Shown here: piece after piece, positions 62,459 to 64,000 of the stretch
Position numbering within the stretch: the stretch's first letter is position 1
Layout of the letters: each line of letters begins with the position of its first letter
Assembly (NCBI RefSeq): GCF_900060185.1
Contig: NZ_FIZY01000020.1
Span: 1 to 64,000 of the forward strand
Direction of reading: 5' to 3'
Origin: Grimontia marina
Lineage (GTDB): Bacteria; Pseudomonadota; Gammaproteobacteria; Enterobacterales; Vibrionaceae
DNA: 64,000 nt
Notes under the pieces: model-generated
Databases searched by the model: none
The model's input: the letters and a program-made list of their open reading frames with translations, nothing else
What the model was told of the DNA's origin: nothing
Program-made: the position numbers and the translations under genes

Positions 62459-64000
62459 ATGCAGTCATCAGCTTCGCAACAACAATCTGGCGGGAAGCCG
62501 AACAAGTCGTTTTTTTCCCGTTTTCTCGATACCGTCGAATTCCTCGGTAACCTTCTTCCTCACCCGGTAACCCTGTTTGCCATTCTGTGTGTGATCATTT
62601 TCTTTGCATCGGGTATCGCCGGCTATTTTGGCCTTTCCGTCGCTGACCCTCGTCCGGAAGGTGCAGCAGGCCGAGCTGCCGATGGCATGATTTACGTCAA
62701 CAGCCTGCTAAATGCCGAAGGCGTGCAACTTATCGTTACCAACCTGGTGAAAAACTTCACCGGCTTTGCGCCACTGGGTACCGTGCTGGTTGCCATGATG
62801 GGTGTGGCGGTTGCTGAGCACTCAGGCCTGCTGTCTGCCACCATGCGTTCTATGGTGATGGGCGCCTCTCGCCGTATGGTCACACTGACCGTGGTATTCG
62901 CAGGTATCATCTCTAACACCGCTTCTGAGCTTGGCTATGTGGTACTGATCCCACTGGCAGCGATGATCTTCCACTCTTTGGGTCGTCACCCACTGGCGGG
63001 TCTGGCTGCAGCATTTGCGGGCGTATCCGGCGGCTATTCAGCGAACCTGCTACTGGGTACGGTTGACCCGCTGCTGTCAGGCATCACTGAAACCTCGGCA
63101 CAGATGATTGACCCAACTTACACGGTTGGCCCTGAAGCAAACTGGTACTTCATGTTTGCCTCCACCTTCCTGATCACCATTCTGGGTGCCTTGGTGACTG
63201 AGAAAATCGTTGAGCCGAAACTGGGCAAATACGACCAATCGATGGCAGCGGAAGATTTCGAGGCCAAAGAAGCGGGCAAAGTGACTGCGATTGAGAAGCG
63301 CGGTATGCGTAATGCAGGTATCGCTGCACTGGCAGTATCAGCCGTGCTGGCGCTGACCATCGTGCCTGAGTGGGGCATCCTGCGTCACCCGGAAACCGGT
63401 GAAGTGGCAGGCTCTCCGTTCCTGAAAGGTATCGTGGCCTTCATCCTGGTGTTCTTTGCGATTCCTGGTTTTGTTTACGGTAAGACTGTCGGTACCATGA
63501 AGAACGACCGCGACGTGATTGATGCGATGGCGAAATCCATCAGCGCCATGGGTCTGTACATCGTACTGGTGTTCTTCGCGGCGCAATTCGTTGCTCTGTT
63601 CAAATGGACCAACTTTGGTCAGGTGATTGCAGTCGGTGGTGCAGACTTCCTGCAAAGCATCGGTCTGACAGGCCCAATGCTGTTCTTCGCCTTCATCATT
63701 ATGTGCGGCATCATCAACCTGACTCTAGGTTCGGCGTCAGCACAATGGGCAGTTACCGCGCCAATCTTCGTCCCTATGCTGATGCTGGTTGGCTACGCGC
63801 CGGAGACTATTCAGGCGGCTTACCGTATCGGTGACTCAGTGACCAACCTTATCACCCCGATGATGAGTTACTTCGGCCTGATTCTGGCAGTTGCAGCAAG
63901 ATATAAGCGTGACCTGGGTATCGGCACTTTGATTGCCACCATGCTGCCATACACACTGGTGTTCCTGGCGGGCTGGAGCGTGTTCTTCTACCTGTGGGTA
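62459..64000 (+). CDS. AbgT family transporter, 3' end beyond the window
   Basis: ATG 62459 follows GGAGG at 5 nt, and the frame is open to the window edge for about 514 codons. The product has FLDTVEFLGNLLPHPVTLFAIL, GVAVAEHSGLLSATMR, GIISNTASELGYVVLIPLAA, GVSGGYSANLLLGTVDPLLSG, INLTLGSASAQWAVTAPIFV and GDSVTNLITPMMSYFG, typical of AbgT/MtrF transporters. The family exports sulfonamide antimetabolites or imports p-aminobenzoyl-glutamate. Only the last residues are missing, judging by the family ending. No neighbouring abgAB hydrolase genes are visible. Confidence 0.93.
   Translation, partial: MQSSASQQQSGGKPNKSFFSRFLDTVEFLGNLLPHPVTLFAILCVIIFFASGIAGYFGLSVADPRPEGAAGRAADGMIYVNSLLNAEGVQLIVTNLVKNFTGFAPLGTVLVAMMGVAVAEHSGLLSATMRSMVMGASRRMVTLTVVFAGIISNTASELGYVVLIPLAAMIFHSLGRHPLAGLAAAFAGVSGGYSANLLLGTVDPLLSGITETSAQMIDPTYTVGPEANWYFMFASTFLITILGALVTEKIVEPKLGKYDQSMAAEDFEAKEAGKVTAIEKRGMRNAGIAALAVSAVLALTIVPEWGILRHPETGEVAGSPFLKGIVAFILVFFAIPGFVYGKTVGTMKNDRDVIDAMAKSISAMGLYIVLVFFAAQFVALFKWTNFGQVIAVGGADFLQSIGLTGPMLFFAFIIMCGIINLTLGSASAQWAVTAPIFVPMLMLVGYAPETIQAAYRIGDSVTNLITPMMSYFGLILAVAARYKRDLGIGTLIATMLPYTLVFLAGWSVFFYLWV

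Overview
The window is chromosomal DNA of a gammaproteobacterium, most likely a member of the Vibrionaceae. Grimontia, Enterovibrio, Photobacterium and Vibrio itself are all possible and I cannot separate them by eye. The pointers are a WavE-type LPS gene beside waaA, kdkA and coaD, a Kdo kinase next to the Kdo transferase, and blocks in conserved gammaproteobacterial order: rpmB-rpmG, coaBC-dut-slmA, rph-pyrE, gmk-rpoZ-spoT-trmH-recG, ompR-envZ beside greB-tex, lexA/plsB/ubiA-ubiC, glpE-glpG-glpR beside glpD, and ftsY-ftsE-ftsX-rpoH beside rsmD. Most of the window is housekeeping genome. I found no rRNA, tRNA, CRISPR array, prophage or defence island.

Layout. Positions 1-5,150 are the end of a surface-polysaccharide locus. 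It holds a three-gene overlapping cassette (HAD phosphatase, nucleotidyltransferase-like/kinase fusion, nucleotidyltransferase), a convergent wavE-like gene, and a decayed patch where an internally deleted IS3-family remnant separates a broken GT2 glycosyltransferase from the C-terminal stub of a membrane protein. Positions 5,150-10,130 are LPS inner-core genes: waaA, kdkA, two GT9 heptosyltransferases and a WaaE/KdtX-like GT2. Positions 10,300-25,200 are core metabolism and information genes: coaD, mutM, rpmG, rpmB, radC, coaBC, dut, slmA, pyrE, rph, yicC, gmk, rpoZ, spoT, trmH, recG.

Positions 25,200-34,140 hold a YtrA-type GntR regulator, envZ-ompR, greB, tex, two unrecognised small genes behind a near-perfect sigma-28 promoter, bioH, comF and nfuA. 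Positions 34,185-43,400 hold a DinF-type MATE pump and a complete caa3/aa3 cytochrome c oxidase operon (ctaC-ctaD-ctaG-ctaE, surf1, ctaA, ctaB) with an antisense DUF2909 gene inside it. Positions 43,800-49,180 hold lexA with two tandem SOS boxes, plsB, ubiC-ubiA and an exported FliL-like protein. Positions 49,238-54,160 are the glycerol-3-phosphate genes glpD, glpR, glpG, glpE, then rpoH. Positions 54,289-61,200 are ftsX-ftsE-ftsY, rsmD and a set of small YhhL/YecH/DUF2007/YhhN/DUF4145/YhhM genes. The window ends with an acyltransferase-3 gene and an AbgT-family transporter cut by the right edge.

The observations I rate most worth checking are these: a sigma-28 promoter driving two uncharacterised genes (31888-31914); GlpG with threonine in place of its catalytic serine; a 17-bp inverted repeat between ubiC and the fliL-like gene; fourteen near-identical 16-residue repeats in FtsY; and the HAD/kinase/nucleotidyltransferase cassette. 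I saw no clearly new multi-gene system. The sigma-28 gene pair and the polysaccharide cassette are the closest candidates.
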